Assembly: GCF_000218545.1 (NCBI RefSeq)
Contig: NC_015671.1
Coordinates: 2,604,001 to 2,668,000, forward strand
DNA: 64,000 bases
Source of the DNA: Cellulomonas gilvus ATCC 13127
GTDB taxonomy: Bacteria; Actinomycetota; Actinomycetes; Actinomycetales; Cellulomonadaceae
Direction: 5' to 3'
In this document: one piece after another, positions 36,055-45,242 of the stretch
Numbering within the stretch: the first letter of the stretch is position 1
How the letters are laid out: each line of letters starts with the position of its first letter
The notes under the pieces: model-generated
What the model was told of the DNA's origin: nothing
Database searches by the model: none
Seen by the model: the letters and a program-made list of their open reading frames with translations, nothing else
Position numbers and translations under genes: made by a program

Positions 36055-39000
36055 TCAGCGCACCGTCAGGCGCACCGCCGTGCTGGTGACCGAGCCGGCG
36101 GCGTTGGTCGCCACCGCGCGGTACAGCGCCCCGTCACGGGCCTTCGTCGCCAGCACCTGGAGCTGCGCGGACGTCGACCCCGTGAGCTTCACCCACGTCG
36201 TGGAGCCCGCGCGCCGCTCGTACCACTGGACCTTCGGTGCGGGGAACCCCGTCACCCGGACCGTGAACGACGCGACCGTGCCGGCGCGGGCCGTGGTGGG
36301 CCTCGGCTGGACCGAGACGCGCGGCGCGACCGGCTTGACCGTGATGGTCGCCGCCCTCGTCGTGGCCGTGCCCACCGCGTTGCGGAACACCGCACGCACC
36401 TGCAGGCCGCTGTTCGAGCGCGAGGCCGTGACCTTGAGGCTGGTCCTCGTGGCTCCCTCGACCCGGACCCACTGCGACGAGCCCGCCTTCTTCTTCTCCC
36501 AGCGGACCTGCGGTGCCGGGTAGCCCGACGCCGCGGCCGTGACGGTCACCGTGGTGCCCGCCGCGACCTGGACGGACCGCGGCTGGGTGGTGATCCGCGG
36601 TGCGACACGGGTCACCCTGACGACGGCCGCCGAGGACCGGACGGTGCCGGCCACGTTGGTGAAGACCGCACGGTAGGCCGCGCCGTCGTTCGCCGCGGTG
36701 ACGACGACGGCGAGGCTCGCGCTCGTCGCGCCCGGCACGTCCGTCCACACCGGCGAGCCGGGTGCACGCCGCTGCCACTGCACGGTCGGCGCGGGTGCCC
36801 CGTTCGCGGCCGCGCGCAGCGTGAGCGTCCGGCCCAGCGTCACCGTGCCGCCCACGGGCTGCTCGGTGATCACGGGTGCGGTGGCGACCGCGGGTCCGAC
36901 GAGCTCGGCGACGCCCCAGTGGGCCGTGGACTGGTAGCCCGCACCCGTGGGGTCCGCCCAGTTGCTGATCGCGTGCCGGCTGCCGCCCGCGGCGTCGTTG
37001 ACCTGCACGTCCAGGCCGTGGAACGTCCCGAGGCCGCCGTGCTCGAGCAGGCTGATCGCCGCCTCCACCCGGTACCCCGTCGCCGTCTCGACGACCGCGC
37101 TCGTCAGCCGGTTGCGCTGGAACGCCTCGTCGCCCGTGCCGAACGAGACCGCACCGGTCGCGTCGATCCGGATCTGCGTGTCGTCGTACCGGTAGGAGCC
37201 GTTCTTGGCGTTCCCGGCGTCGACGTAGATCTCCACCGAGTCCTTGGTCCACGGGTCCGATCCCGACGTGTCGACCACGTCGTCGGCCACGTCCGCCAGG
37301 ACGTACAGCGTGCCGTCCCGCCACAGCGTGCGGAACGTGCCCCGGGCGCCGTCGGAGCCCGACGTCACCTTGTCCGTGGTGATCGCCCCGGCCAGCGTCC
37401 ACGCCGCGTCGACGTCGCCGTCGATCGTCGGGGCCGCGTCCGTGCGGTGGATCGCGACGAACGACAGCGGCTCGACGAGCGAGATGCTGCCGAGCACGCC
37501 CGGCGTGTTCCACGTCGTCGTGACGTCACCGTCGACCACCTGCACGTCGAGCTGGACCACGTCACCCTGCGCCGCATCGGTCAGGGGAACCCGGACCACC
37601 GCGGTCCACCCGCCGTCACGCTCGGTGGCGGTGCCCTCGAGGTCGCCCTCGCCGTCGCGGCCGAACGTGGCCGGGCCGTCCGTGGTCTCGACGACGACCG
37701 CGTCGGTCGCGTCGACGTCGGCGTCGTCGACGTCGACGAAGGCCGTGAGCCCGTCGGGCGCCCACCGCAGCTGGAAGCGGGCGTCCTCGCCCACCGGGTG
37801 CAGCGGCAGCCGGTCCCACTGCTCCGACGTCACCGCGTAGTCACCACCGGGGTCCGCCGCGAACGCGTTCGCCGAGCGGATCGCCGCGGGCAGCTCGAGG
37901 CCGGCCGCGCCGCGGAACGCGGGCTTGGCCTTGAAGAAGTCGTCGAACAGCAGCGGCTTGCCGTTGTTCGACGCGCGCCACGAGCGCCCGTCGGTCAGTC
38001 CCCAGACCGTGACCGAGAACAGGCTGTCCGCGTGCTCCCGGAACGCGTCGAACGCCTGCTGGTAGTAGTAGCCCTGGTCGATCGCCTTCGCGGTGTCCGC
38101 CGAGCCGACGACGACGTCGAGCTCGGTGACCGCCTGCGTGACGGGCAGGTCCTCGAAGTCCGCGATGGCGTCCTCGAGCGTGCTCGCCGGCGTGGACAGC
38201 GCGACGTGGAACTGGTGGCCCACGCCGTCGATCGGGACGTCACGCGCGAGCAGCCGCTCGACGAGCGCCTTGTAGCGCGCGCGCTTGCCCGTCTGCTCGG
38301 TGTTGTAGTCGTTGATGAACAGCGTCACGGGGTGCTCGACGCCGTCCGCCGCGTACACGTCGTTGAACGCCTCGTCGGCGTAGCGGAACGCGTCGTCGAC
38401 GAACTCCTCACCGAGGATCTGGTACCACGTGCTGCGGCGCATGCCGTCGGCGTACGCGGTGCCGTCGTCGATCACCTCGTTGACCACGTCGAACGCGCGC
38501 AGCGGGTTGGTGGCCGAGCCGAACGGCCCGTACTCCTCGCTCAGCGTCCGGGCGACCGCGAACACGTGGTCGCGCAGGCGCTGCCGCATCGCCTCGGGCG
38601 CGAGCAGCGCACCCTCGTCGTCCTCGAAGAACCAGTCGGGCGTCTGGCTGTGCCACGCGAGCGTGTGGCCGTAGACGGCCAGGTCGTTGGCCTGCGCGTA
38701 GTCCATCAGGGCGGCGGCCTCGGGGTGCAGGCGGAACGTGTCCACGCCCGTGCCCGCGTACCAGGCCTCGACCTTCATGTAGTTCTCGCTGGTCACCTGG
38801 TCGAAGTGCCGGAGCAGCAGCTCCGAGGCGGTGCCCGCGGTCTCGCGCGAGTCGATGGCCACACCGACCGGGAAGTCGACCGTGTCCTTGAGCGGCGTGA
38901 GGTCCTCGACGGTCGACGGCGGGGTCGAGGCGATCGTGATGTCGTCGATCACGAACGGCGACGTGTTGCCCGCCTCACCGCTGGCCCACTTCGTCTCGAC

Positions 39001-40671
39001 GTACAGCTCGGCGGCGGTCTCGAACGCCGGCATGGTGAACGTCCCGGTCAGGTGCACCCACTCGCTCGAGGAGAGCCCCGTGAACTGGACCAGGTTGGAG
39101 TAGGTCGCGCTGCCGTCGGTCACACCGCGCGCCGAGAGCGTCATGTCCCCCGGCGTGCCCTCGAACCGGACCCACGCCGAGACGTCGTACGTCGCGCCCG
39201 GGGTCGCCCGGTCGGTGACGTCGATCTGCAGGCCCTGGCCCTGCGACGTGCGGTCGGAGACGCGCGCCGCGTACGTGCTCTCGTGCGCGAGCTCGTCGGT
39301 CACGGCCAGCGTGGGGTCGCCGCTGTCGTCGCCGCGGGGCGTCCAGCCCTGCAGCGTGCCGTCCTCGAAGTCCGAGTCCGCCAGCGTCACACCACGCGGT
39401 GCGGCGCCGCCCGCGGGCAGCGTGAACGTCCAGCCGTCGGCGAGCAGCTCGGCGACCACGGTCTTGACCGCGGCGACACCTGCGCTCCGGTTGCCGCCGC
39501 CGTCGTGCACGAGCACGACCTGGCCCGGGTGGGACGTGATGGTCTCGCGCAGCGCGGCGGTCAGCTTCGCCTCGTCGCCCGCGTTCTCCGCGCCGTCCCA
39601 GTCCATGATCAGGTTCGTCACCGCGAGCGGCTGCATGCCGAGCGCGACCGCCACCTGGTTGGTCCGGCCCCAGTCGCCGTTCGGTGCGCGGAAGTACGGC
39701 ACCTGCGCGGTCGCGTCACCCAGCGCGGTCCGGATGGTCGCGAGGTTCGCCTTGAGCTTGTCCGCGACCTGCTGCGGCGTGAGCGAGCCCATGCCGCTGT
39801 AGTCGGTGCTGTGGTTGCACAGCGTGTGGCCGTCCGCGACGATCCGGCGCAGCACGTCCGCGCCGCCCGGCGCCTCGACGTTCTGCCCGATCACGCAGAA
39901 CGTGGCCGGCACGTCGTTCGCCTCGAGGAAGTCGAGCAGCTCGGTGGTCGTCGCGCCGTTCGGGCCGTCGTCGAACGTCAGCGCCGTGGTCTTCTCGGTG
40001 CCGCGGGCCGCCGTCACGGGCGCCTCGACGGCGTTGAGCGCACCACCGGGCACGAAGTCGGGGTCCGTCTCGACGTAGCCGCCGTCGCCACCGCCCGCCG
40101 CGCCGAGGATCTCCACGTCGTCGACCAGGAGGTCGGGGTGGACCGTGCCGATGTCCGCGGCCTCGACGTACAGCACCACGGACGTCGTGCCCGCCGGGCG
40201 GACGTACGTGCCCGTGAGCTCGAGCCAGCCCTCGGCCGTCGCCGTGACCGGCTCGGTCACCTGCGCGTAGGACGTGCTCGAGCCGTCGTTCGTCTGCGCC
40301 GTGATCTTGACGGCCGACGAGCCCGCGGTCCCGGCCGGGAGCTTGACGAACGCGGAGACCTCGTACGGCTCTCCCACGACGAGGGTGGAGGTCAGGTCGG
40401 CCTCGGTGCCCGCCCAGCTCGCGGAGCGCGCCGAGACGAGCAGGCTCTTGCTGCCGCCGTGCGCCTCGGTGGTGGTGGCGGCCACGGTCGAGCCACGCGC
40501 GCCCCACGGTGCGACGGCCGACTCGAAGTCGTTGCTGACCACGGGGACGGGGGCGGGGGCTTCTTCGGCGTGCGCGGCGGGGGCCGCCGCGAATGCCGTC
40601 AGGCTGGACGCGACGAGCGCGCTGAGTGCCGTCCAGGCGCTCGCGCGACTCCGTGCGGTGGGTCGGGACAT
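36055..40671 (-). CDS. secreted multimodular xylanase/acetylxylan esterase (GH10-CE4)
   Basis: A 1,538-residue secreted enzyme. In order: signal peptide (to about residue 36); CBM22/CBM4_9-like module (46-190); CE4 polysaccharide deacetylase (about 225-420: TFDDGP 232-237, RAPNGDWG at 328, LVHD at 387); CBM22 module (432-580, ADSDFEDGTLQGW); GH10 xylanase (about 595-920: acid/base E732 in VVNEV, nucleophile E850 in VTELD); two CBM9-like modules (about 930-1065 and 1070-1260); three Ig-like repeats (1266-1538). It should deacetylate and cut xylan outside the cell. In the CE4 metal motif the second His is Tyr (HSTDY, 287-291). The start has GGAGCG upstream. No dockerin or sortase signal is seen. 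Confidence 0.93.
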   Translation of the reverse strand: MSRPTARSRASAWTALSALVASSLTAFAAAPAAHAEEAPAPVPVVSNDFESAVAPWGARGSTVAATTTEAHGGSKSLLVSARSASWAGTEADLTSTLVVGEPYEVSAFVKLPAGTAGSSAVKITAQTNDGSSTSYAQVTEPVTATAEGWLELTGTYVRPAGTTSVVLYVEAADIGTVHPDLLVDDVEILGAAGGGDGGYVETDPDFVPGGALNAVEAPVTAARGTEKTTALTFDDGPNGATTTELLDFLEANDVPATFCVIGQNVEAPGGADVLRRIVADGHTLCNHSTDYSGMGSLTPQQVADKLKANLATIRTALGDATAQVPYFRAPNGDWGRTNQVAVALGMQPLAVTNLIMDWDGAENAGDEAKLTAALRETITSHPGQVVLVHDGGGNRSAGVAAVKTVVAELLADGWTFTLPAGGAAPRGVTLADSDFEDGTLQGWTPRGDDSGDPTLAVTDELAHESTYAARVSDRTSQGQGLQIDVTDRATPGATYDVSAWVRFEGTPGDMTLSARGVTDGSATYSNLVQFTGLSSSEWVHLTGTFTMPAFETAAELYVETKWASGEAGNTSPFVIDDITIASTPPSTVEDLTPLKDTVDFPVGVAIDSRETAGTASELLLRHFDQVTSENYMKVEAWYAGTGVDTFRLHPEAAALMDYAQANDLAVYGHTLAWHSQTPDWFFEDDEGALLAPEAMRQRLRDHVFAVARTLSEEYGPFGSATNPLRAFDVVNEVIDDGTAYADGMRRSTWYQILGEEFVDDAFRYADEAFNDVYAADGVEHPVTLFINDYNTEQTGKRARYKALVERLLARDVPIDGVGHQFHVALSTPASTLEDAIADFEDLPVTQAVTELDVVVGSADTAKAIDQGYYYQQAFDAFREHADSLFSVTVWGLTDGRSWRASNNGKPLLFDDFFKAKPAFRGAAGLELPAAIRSANAFAADPGGDYAVTSEQWDRLPLHPVGEDARFQLRWAPDGLTAFVDVDDADVDATDAVVVETTDGPATFGRDGEGDLEGTATERDGGWTAVVRVPLTDAAQGDVVQLDVQVVDGDVTTTWNTPGVLGSISLVEPLSFVAIHRTDAAPTIDGDVDAAWTLAGAITTDKVTSGSDGARGTFRTLWRDGTLYVLADVADDVVDTSGSDPWTKDSVEIYVDAGNAKNGSYRYDDTQIRIDATGAVSFGTGDEAFQRNRLTSAVVETATGYRVEAAISLLEHGGLGTFHGLDVQVNDAAGGSRHAISNWADPTGAGYQSTAHWGVAELVGPAVATAPVITEQPVGGTVTLGRTLTLRAAANGAPAPTVQWQRRAPGSPVWTDVPGATSASLAVVVTAANDGAAYRAVFTNVAGTVRSSAAVVRVTRVAPRITTQPRSVQVAAGTTVTVTAAASGYPAPQVRWEKKKAGSSQWVRVEGATRTSLKVTASRSNSGLQVRAVFRNAVGTATTRAATITVKPVAPRVSVQPRPTTARAGTVASFTVRVTGFPAPKVQWYERRAGSTTWVKLTGSTSAQLQVLATKARDGALYRAVATNAAGSVTSTAVRLTVR

Positions 40672-40710
40672 CGACGCTCCTTTGCGTGACGTGGCCGTAT
40701 CGGTGCGGTG

Positions 40711-40757
40711 AGGTTATCCGCTATCGGGCGACTATCGGAAACGTTGTGTATAACGAT
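40711..40757 (-). promoter_or_regulatory. xylanase promoter with candidate operator
   Basis: A -10-like TAACCT (40711-40716) lies 39 bases before the xylanase ATG. At 40740-40757, around the -35 position, the minus strand reads ATCGTTATACACAACGTT. There two CGTT units are 12 bp apart, as in the array at 32675-32705, and the first eight bases ATCGTTAT are identical. This suggests that the same LacI-type regulator controls the xylanase. Confidence 0.5.
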
Positions 40758-40882
40758 TTCGACACCGTTCTCGACGAGCACTGCTTCCGAACCGGCGCAT
40801 GAGAGGGCACATCGGGCACGGCGACGCGGCCCCTTCGGCCCGCGAGCACGCGTCCGCTCGCGAGGTCACGGCACCGGACGCA

Positions 40883-40921
40883 CGAAGGGCCCGGCCGGTT
40901 GTCGCCCGGCCGGGCCCTTCG
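40883..40921 (-). terminator. terminator after gatB
   Basis: A 16-bp perfect stem, CGAAGGGCCCGGCCGG with its complement and a 7-base loop, lies 36 bases past the gatB stop. It separates the gatCAB operon from the xylanase promoter. Confidence 0.8.
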
Positions 40922-40956
40922 TCCGACTGCGCCCCGTTGGGGCTCGATAGTTTCGG

Positions 40957-42456
40957 CTATCCCTGGACGCGCTCGAGGAGCAGCTCGCGCACCCGGCCCG
41001 CATCGGCCTGCCCTCGGGTCGCCTTCATCACCGCGCCGATGATCGCGCCCACCGGGCCCAGGTTGCCCGAGCGGATCTTGTCCGCGATGTCGGGCTGCGC
41101 CGCGAGCGCCGCGTCGATCGCCTCGAGCAGCGGACCGTCGTCCGAGACCACCTCGAGGCCCCGCGCGACCACCACGGCCTCGGGGTCGCCCTCGCCCGCC
41201 AGCACACCCTCGAGCACCTGGCGCGCGAGCTTGTCGTTGATCCGGCCCGCGTCGACGAGCCCCTGCAGCGCGGCGATCTGCGCCGGGGTGATCGGCAGGT
41301 CGCCCAGCTCGACGTCCCGCTCCTTGGCGGTGCGGGCCAGCTCGCCCATCCACCACTTGCGCGCGGCAGCCGGAGCGGCGCCCGCGGCCACGGTCGACTC
41401 GATGAGCTCCACCGCGCCCGCGTTGACCACGTCGCGCATCTCGGCGTCGGCGTAGCCCCACTCCCCCTGCAGCCGCCGCCGGCGCGCGGCCGGCAGCTCG
41501 GGCAGCCCCGCGCGGATCTCCTCGACCCACGCGCGGTCCGGCGCGATCGGCACCAGGTCGGGCTCCGGGAAGTAGCGGTAGTCCTCGGCGTCCGACTTCA
41601 CGCGGCCGCTCGTCGTCGTCCCCGTGTCCTCGTGCCAGTGCCGCGTCTCCTGGACGATCGAGCCGCCCGCGTCGAGCACCGCGGCCTGCCGGGAGATCTC
41701 GTGACGGACCGCGCGCTCGACCGACCGGAACGAGTTCACGTTCTTGGTCTCGGTGCGTGTGCCCAGCGGGCTGTCCGGCGTCGCGCGCAGCGACACGTTG
41801 ACGTCCGCGCGGACGTTGCCGCGCTCCATGCGCGCCTCCGAGACGCCCAGGGCGCGGAACAGGTCACGCAGCGTCTGCACGTACGCACGCGCCACCTCGG
41901 GCGCGCGCTCGCCGGCACCCGTGATGGGCCGGGTCACGATCTCGACCAGCGGGATGCCCGCGCGGTTGTAGTCGACCAGCGAGTACTCCGCACCGTGGAT
42001 GCGGCCCGTGCTGCCGCCCACGTGCGTGTTCTTGCCGGCGTCCTCCTCCATGTGCGCGCGCTCGATCTCGACGCGGAACACCGTGCCGTCCTCGAGCTCG
42101 ACGTCCACGTGACCGTCGAACGCGATCGGCTCGTCGTACTGGGACGTCTGGAAGTTCTTGGGGACGTCCGGGTAGAAGTAGTTCTTGCGCGCGAACCGGC
42201 ACGTCTCCGCGATCGAGCAGTTGAGCGCGAGACCGATCCGGATCGCGTACTCCACCGCGGTGCCGTTGACGACCGGCAGGCTGCCCGGCAGCCCGAGCGA
42301 GACCGGCGTGACGGACGTGTTCGGCTCCTCGCCGAACCCCGCGGGGGCCGCGTCGAACATCTTGGTCCGGGTGCCCAGCTCGACGTGCACCTCGATGCCG
42401 ATCACCGGGTCGAACCGCGTCACGGCCTCGTCGTAGTCGACCAGCTCGGCGCTCAT
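40957..42456 (-). CDS. gatB: Asp-tRNA(Asn)/Glu-tRNA(Gln) amidotransferase subunit B
   Basis: A 499-residue GatB. It carries the kinase-like activity that activates mischarged Asp-tRNA(Asn) or Glu-tRNA(Gln) before transamidation. [20 protein letters not shown] at the N-terminus and [19 protein letters not shown] are family signatures. The C-terminal tail domain ([12 protein letters not shown] end) binds tRNA. The start [12 protein letters not shown] has GGAGG upstream, and its ATG overlaps the gatA stop by 4 bases. A strong terminator follows. Confidence 0.96.
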   Translation of the reverse strand: MSAELVDYDEAVTRFDPVIGIEVHVELGTRTKMFDAAPAGFGEEPNTSVTPVSLGLPGSLPVVNGTAVEYAIRIGLALNCSIAETCRFARKNYFYPDVPKNFQTSQYDEPIAFDGHVDVELEDGTVFRVEIERAHMEEDAGKNTHVGGSTGRIHGAEYSLVDYNRAGIPLVEIVTRPITGAGERAPEVARAYVQTLRDLFRALGVSEARMERGNVRADVNVSLRATPDSPLGTRTETKNVNSFRSVERAVRHEISRQAAVLDAGGSIVQETRHWHEDTGTTTSGRVKSDAEDYRYFPEPDLVPIAPDRAWVEEIRAGLPELPAARRRRLQGEWGYADAEMRDVVNAGAVELIESTVAAGAAPAAARKWWMGELARTAKERDVELGDLPITPAQIAALQGLVDAGRINDKLARQVLEGVLAGEGDPEAVVVARGLEVVSDDGPLLEAIDAALAAQPDIADKIRSGNLGPVGAIIGAVMKATRGQADAGRVRELLLERVQG

Positions 42457-43967
42457 CGGGCGACCTCCAGCTCCGGGGCCTTGGCCAGCAGCGGGCCGCC
42501 CCACTCGTTCTCGAGCAGCGCCTCGAGCGCCGCACCCACGCGGTACAGGCGGTCGTCGGCCTTGGCCGGGGCGAGCACCTGGAAGCCGACGGGCAGGCCG
42601 TCGTCGGACAGGCCCGACGGCAGCGACAGCCCGGGGACGCCCGCCAGGTTCGCGGGGATCGTCGCGACGTCGTTGAGGTACATCGCGAGCGGGTCGTCGA
42701 GCTTCTCGCCGAGCTTGAACGCCGTCGTCGGCGCGGTCGGCGAGACCAGCACGTCCGCGCGCTCGAACGCCGCCGCGAAGTCGCGCTGGATCAGCGTGCG
42801 GACCTTCTGCGCGCTGCCGTAGTACGCGTCGTAGTACCCCGCCGAGAGCGCGTACGTGCCGAGGATGATGCGGCGCTTGACCTCGTCGCCGAAGCCCTGG
42901 CCGCGGGTCGCAGCCATGACGCGCTCGGCCGTGACCGGACCCTCGGTCGGCTCGACGCGCAGGCCGAACCGCATGCCGTCGAACTTGGCCAGGTTGCTCG
43001 AGGCCTCCGCCGGCAGGATCAGGTAGTACGCCGCGAGCGCGTACGTGAAGTGCGGGCAGGAGACCTCGACGATCTCCGCACCCGCGCTCTGCAGCAGCTC
43101 GAGCGACTCGTGGAACCGCGCGAGCACGCCCGGCTGGTAGCCCTCACCCTGCAGCTCGGTGATGACGCCCACGCGCACGCCCGTCAGATCGGCGCCCGCA
43201 CCCAGCCGCGCGGCACCCACCAGGTCGGGCAGCGGCTCGGGGATCGACGTCGAGTCACGCGGGTCGTGCCCGCCGATGAGCTCGTGCAGCAGCGCGGAGT
43301 CCAGCACCGTGCGCGTCACCGGGCCCGCCTGGTCCAGGCTGCTCGCGAGCGCGATCAGGCCGTACCGCGAGACCGAGCCGTACGTGGGCTTGACGCCGAC
43401 CGTGCCCGTCACGGCCGCGGGCTGACGGATCGAGCCGCCCGTGTCCGTGCCGATCGCCAGCGGCGCCTCGTACGCCCCGACCGCGGCCGCGGAGCCGCCG
43501 CCGGACCCGCCGGGGATGCGGTCCAGGTCCCACGGGTTGTGCGTGTTGCCGTACGCGGAGTGCTCGGTGGACGAGCCCATCGCGAACTCGTCCATGTTGG
43601 TCTTGCCGAGGATCGGCAGGCCCGCGGCCTTGATCCGCTCGACGAGCGTCGCGTCGTACGGGGGCACCCAGCCCTCGAGGATGCGTGAGCCCGCCGTGGT
43701 CGGCACGCCCTGCGTCACGACGACGTCCTTGACGGCGATCGGGACACCGGCGAGCGGGTGCAGCTCCTCGCCGGCCGCGCGGCGCACGTCGACGTCGGCC
43801 GCCGTGGCCAGCGCGGCCTCGTCGGACACGTGCAGGAACGCGTGCACCGCGCCGTCGACGGCCGCGATGCGGTCCAGGTGGGCGCGCGTCGCCTCGACGC
43901 TGGACACCTCACCGGCCTGCAGCTTCTCGGCGAGCGCCGCGGCCGTGATCCGGGTCAGGTCGCTCAT
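42453..43967 (-). CDS. gatA: Asp-tRNA(Asn)/Glu-tRNA(Gln) amidotransferase subunit A
   Basis: A 504-residue amidase-signature enzyme that releases ammonia from glutamine for GatB. The Ser-cisSer-Lys triad is present: Lys in IAVKDVV, the cis-Ser in [12 protein letters not shown] and the nucleophile in [13 protein letters not shown]. It overlaps gatC and gatB by 4 bases each, giving a coupled operon. Confidence 0.96.
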   Translation of the reverse strand: MSDLTRITAAALAEKLQAGEVSSVEATRAHLDRIAAVDGAVHAFLHVSDEAALATAADVDVRRAAGEELHPLAGVPIAVKDVVVTQGVPTTAGSRILEGWVPPYDATLVERIKAAGLPILGKTNMDEFAMGSSTEHSAYGNTHNPWDLDRIPGGSGGGSAAAVGAYEAPLAIGTDTGGSIRQPAAVTGTVGVKPTYGSVSRYGLIALASSLDQAGPVTRTVLDSALLHELIGGHDPRDSTSIPEPLPDLVGAARLGAGADLTGVRVGVITELQGEGYQPGVLARFHESLELLQSAGAEIVEVSCPHFTYALAAYYLILPAEASSNLAKFDGMRFGLRVEPTEGPVTAERVMAATRGQGFGDEVKRRIILGTYALSAGYYDAYYGSAQKVRTLIQRDFAAAFERADVLVSPTAPTTAFKLGEKLDDPLAMYLNDVATIPANLAGVPGLSLPSGLSDDGLPVGFQVLAPAKADDRLYRVGAALEALLENEWGGPLLAKAPELEVAR

Positions 43968-44263
43968 GCGTCCTCCCCCAGGATCTGCGGCACCAGGAAC
44001 TTGCCGTCCTGCGCGGCGGGCGCCGCGGCGAGCACCGCGTCGCGGTCCACCGGGGGCTCGGGCACGTCGGTGCGGAACACGTTCGTCAGCGGCAGGGGGT
44101 GGCTGGTGGCCGGGACGTCGGACGTGGCGATCTCGCTCACGCGCGCGACCGACTCGACGATGACGTCGAGCTCGCCCGCGAGCCGGTCGAGCTCGGCGGA
44201 CGACAGGTCGATCCGGGCCAGCCCCGCCACACGCGCGACCTCGTCGCGAGAGAGGGTGGACAT
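43964..44263 (-). CDS. gatC: Asp-tRNA(Asn)/Glu-tRNA(Gln) amidotransferase subunit C
   Basis: A 99-residue GatC that wraps around GatA and stabilises the complex. [20 protein letters not shown] at the start and the C-terminal [10 protein letters not shown] are typical. The ATG has TAGACT 7 bases upstream, suggesting a leaderless gatCAB transcript. It is the first gene of the operon. Confidence 0.94.
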   Translation of the reverse strand: MSTLSRDEVARVAGLARIDLSSAELDRLAGELDVIVESVARVSEIATSDVPATSHPLPLTNVFRTDVPEPPVDRDAVLAAAPAAQDGKFLVPQILGEDA

Positions 44264-44270
44264 GCCCGGC

Positions 44271-44276
44271 AGTCTA
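44271..44276 (-). promoter_or_regulatory. -10 element of the leaderless gatCAB promoter
   Basis: TAGACT on the minus strand, 7 bases before the gatC ATG. Confidence 0.5.
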
Positions 44277-44284
44277 GTGGGGGG

Positions 44285-44701
44285 TCACACCCGCTCCACC
44301 GCTGCCGCGACGAGCGCCAGCAGCGCGAGCGCGTACGCGTCCTCCGCCCGGTCCGCGGTGAACACCTGCTCGGGCCGCCCCGCCAGCTCGACGAGCACCT
44401 GGTAGCGCCCGTCCGTCGAGCGCGCGAGCGAGCGGAACGTGCCGCCCAGCAGGTCGCGCAGCTGGTCCTCACGCGGCAGCCACACCGCGTCCTGCAGCGC
44501 GACCGAGTCGAGCGCCCACTCGGTGGTGCCGTTGAAGCCCAGCACCGTGCCGGTCGGGTAGTGGTGCGCCTCGATGGTCATGTCGCTCACCGTGAAGACG
44601 TCGTCCACGCCGTCCACGAGCACACCGAACCGGTCGCCGGACGCGGGGTGCCAGTGCAGTCCCGTCCGCCGCAGCCGCAGTGCCAGCTCGCGCGAGATCA
44701 C
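44285..44701 (-). CDS. conserved hypothetical protein (often labelled CpaE-like)
   Basis: A 138-residue protein starting ISRELALRLRRTGLHWHPASGD, with SDMTIEAHHYPTG, FNGTTEWALDSV and WLPREDQLRDLLGG. Relatives in actinobacteria are often given the name pilus assembly protein CpaE, but no ATPase motif or other support for that name is visible here. The GTG at 44701 has GATACT 6 bases upstream; a longer frame overlaps nrdI. It is divergent from nrdI. Function unknown. Confidence 0.7.
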   Translation of the reverse strand: MISRELALRLRRTGLHWHPASGDRFGVLVDGVDDVFTVSDMTIEAHHYPTGTVLGFNGTTEWALDSVALQDAVWLPREDQLRDLLGGTFRSLARSTDGRYQVLVELAGRPEQVFTADRAEDAYALALLALVAAAVERV

Positions 44702-44771
44702 ACCGTCAGTATCGACCGGTCCGGGACCATCTGCCCGGGCAGCGACGACCGACCGCGGCGATGCTCGCTGC

Positions 44772-45212
44772 GTGCGCCTCACACCCGTCTACTACTACTC
44801 GTCGACCAGCGGGCTGGTGCGCACGTTCGCCGAGCGGCTCGACCGGCCCGCCTACAACCTGGCCGAGCGCGCGCACCGGCTCAGCGAGGCCGACGGGCCG
44901 TGGGTGCTGCTGACGCCGTCCTACAAGACCGGCAACGACGCGAACGACACCGTGCCCGAGGCGGTGCACCGCTTCCTGCGCTCGGCCGTGAACCGGCGCA
45001 CGCTCGTCGGCGTCATGGGCTCCGGCAACCGGAACTTCGGGCGGTACTACCAGAAGGCCGCCCGCGAGATCGCGGCCCGCTCGGGACGCCCGGTGCTGTT
45101 CGAGTTCGAGCTCGCAGGCACGCCCTGGGACGTCGCCGAGTGCCGGCAGATCCTCGCCGACCTCGACGACGGCCTCGCCCGCGCGGCGCACGCCCGGCTC
45201 GGCGCGCACTGA
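44772..45212 (+). CDS. nrdI: NrdI-type flavodoxin
   Basis: A 146-residue flavodoxin-like protein of the NrdI family, which helps assemble the Mn-tyrosyl radical of class Ib ribonucleotide reductase. PVYYYSSTSGLVRTFAERL is the FMN phosphate loop. LLTPSYKTGNDANDTVPEAV and GVMGSGNRNFGRYYQKAARE are diagnostic. The GTG start has GATGCT 6 bases upstream. No nrdE, nrdF or nrdH is nearby, so it is an orphan copy here. Confidence 0.9.
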   Translation: MRLTPVYYYSSTSGLVRTFAERLDRPAYNLAERAHRLSEADGPWVLLTPSYKTGNDANDTVPEAVHRFLRSAVNRRTLVGVMGSGNRNFGRYYQKAAREIAARSGRPVLFEFELAGTPWDVAECRQILADLDDGLARAAHARLGAH

Positions 45213-45242
45213 GCACACCGGCCCGGGTGGTTCACTGTGCGG

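Noticed and set aside
35524-40689. A 1,721-codon open frame on the plus strand opposite the xylanase gene
   Set aside because: It is an antisense shadow caused by high GC at codon position 3. The translation is Arg/Val/Asp-rich low complexity with no domain, while the minus strand has clear GH10 and CE4 motifs.
44285-44701. Naming the small protein CpaE (pilus assembly)
   Set aside because: It has no Walker motif and is far shorter than CpaE, and there are no pilus genes nearby.
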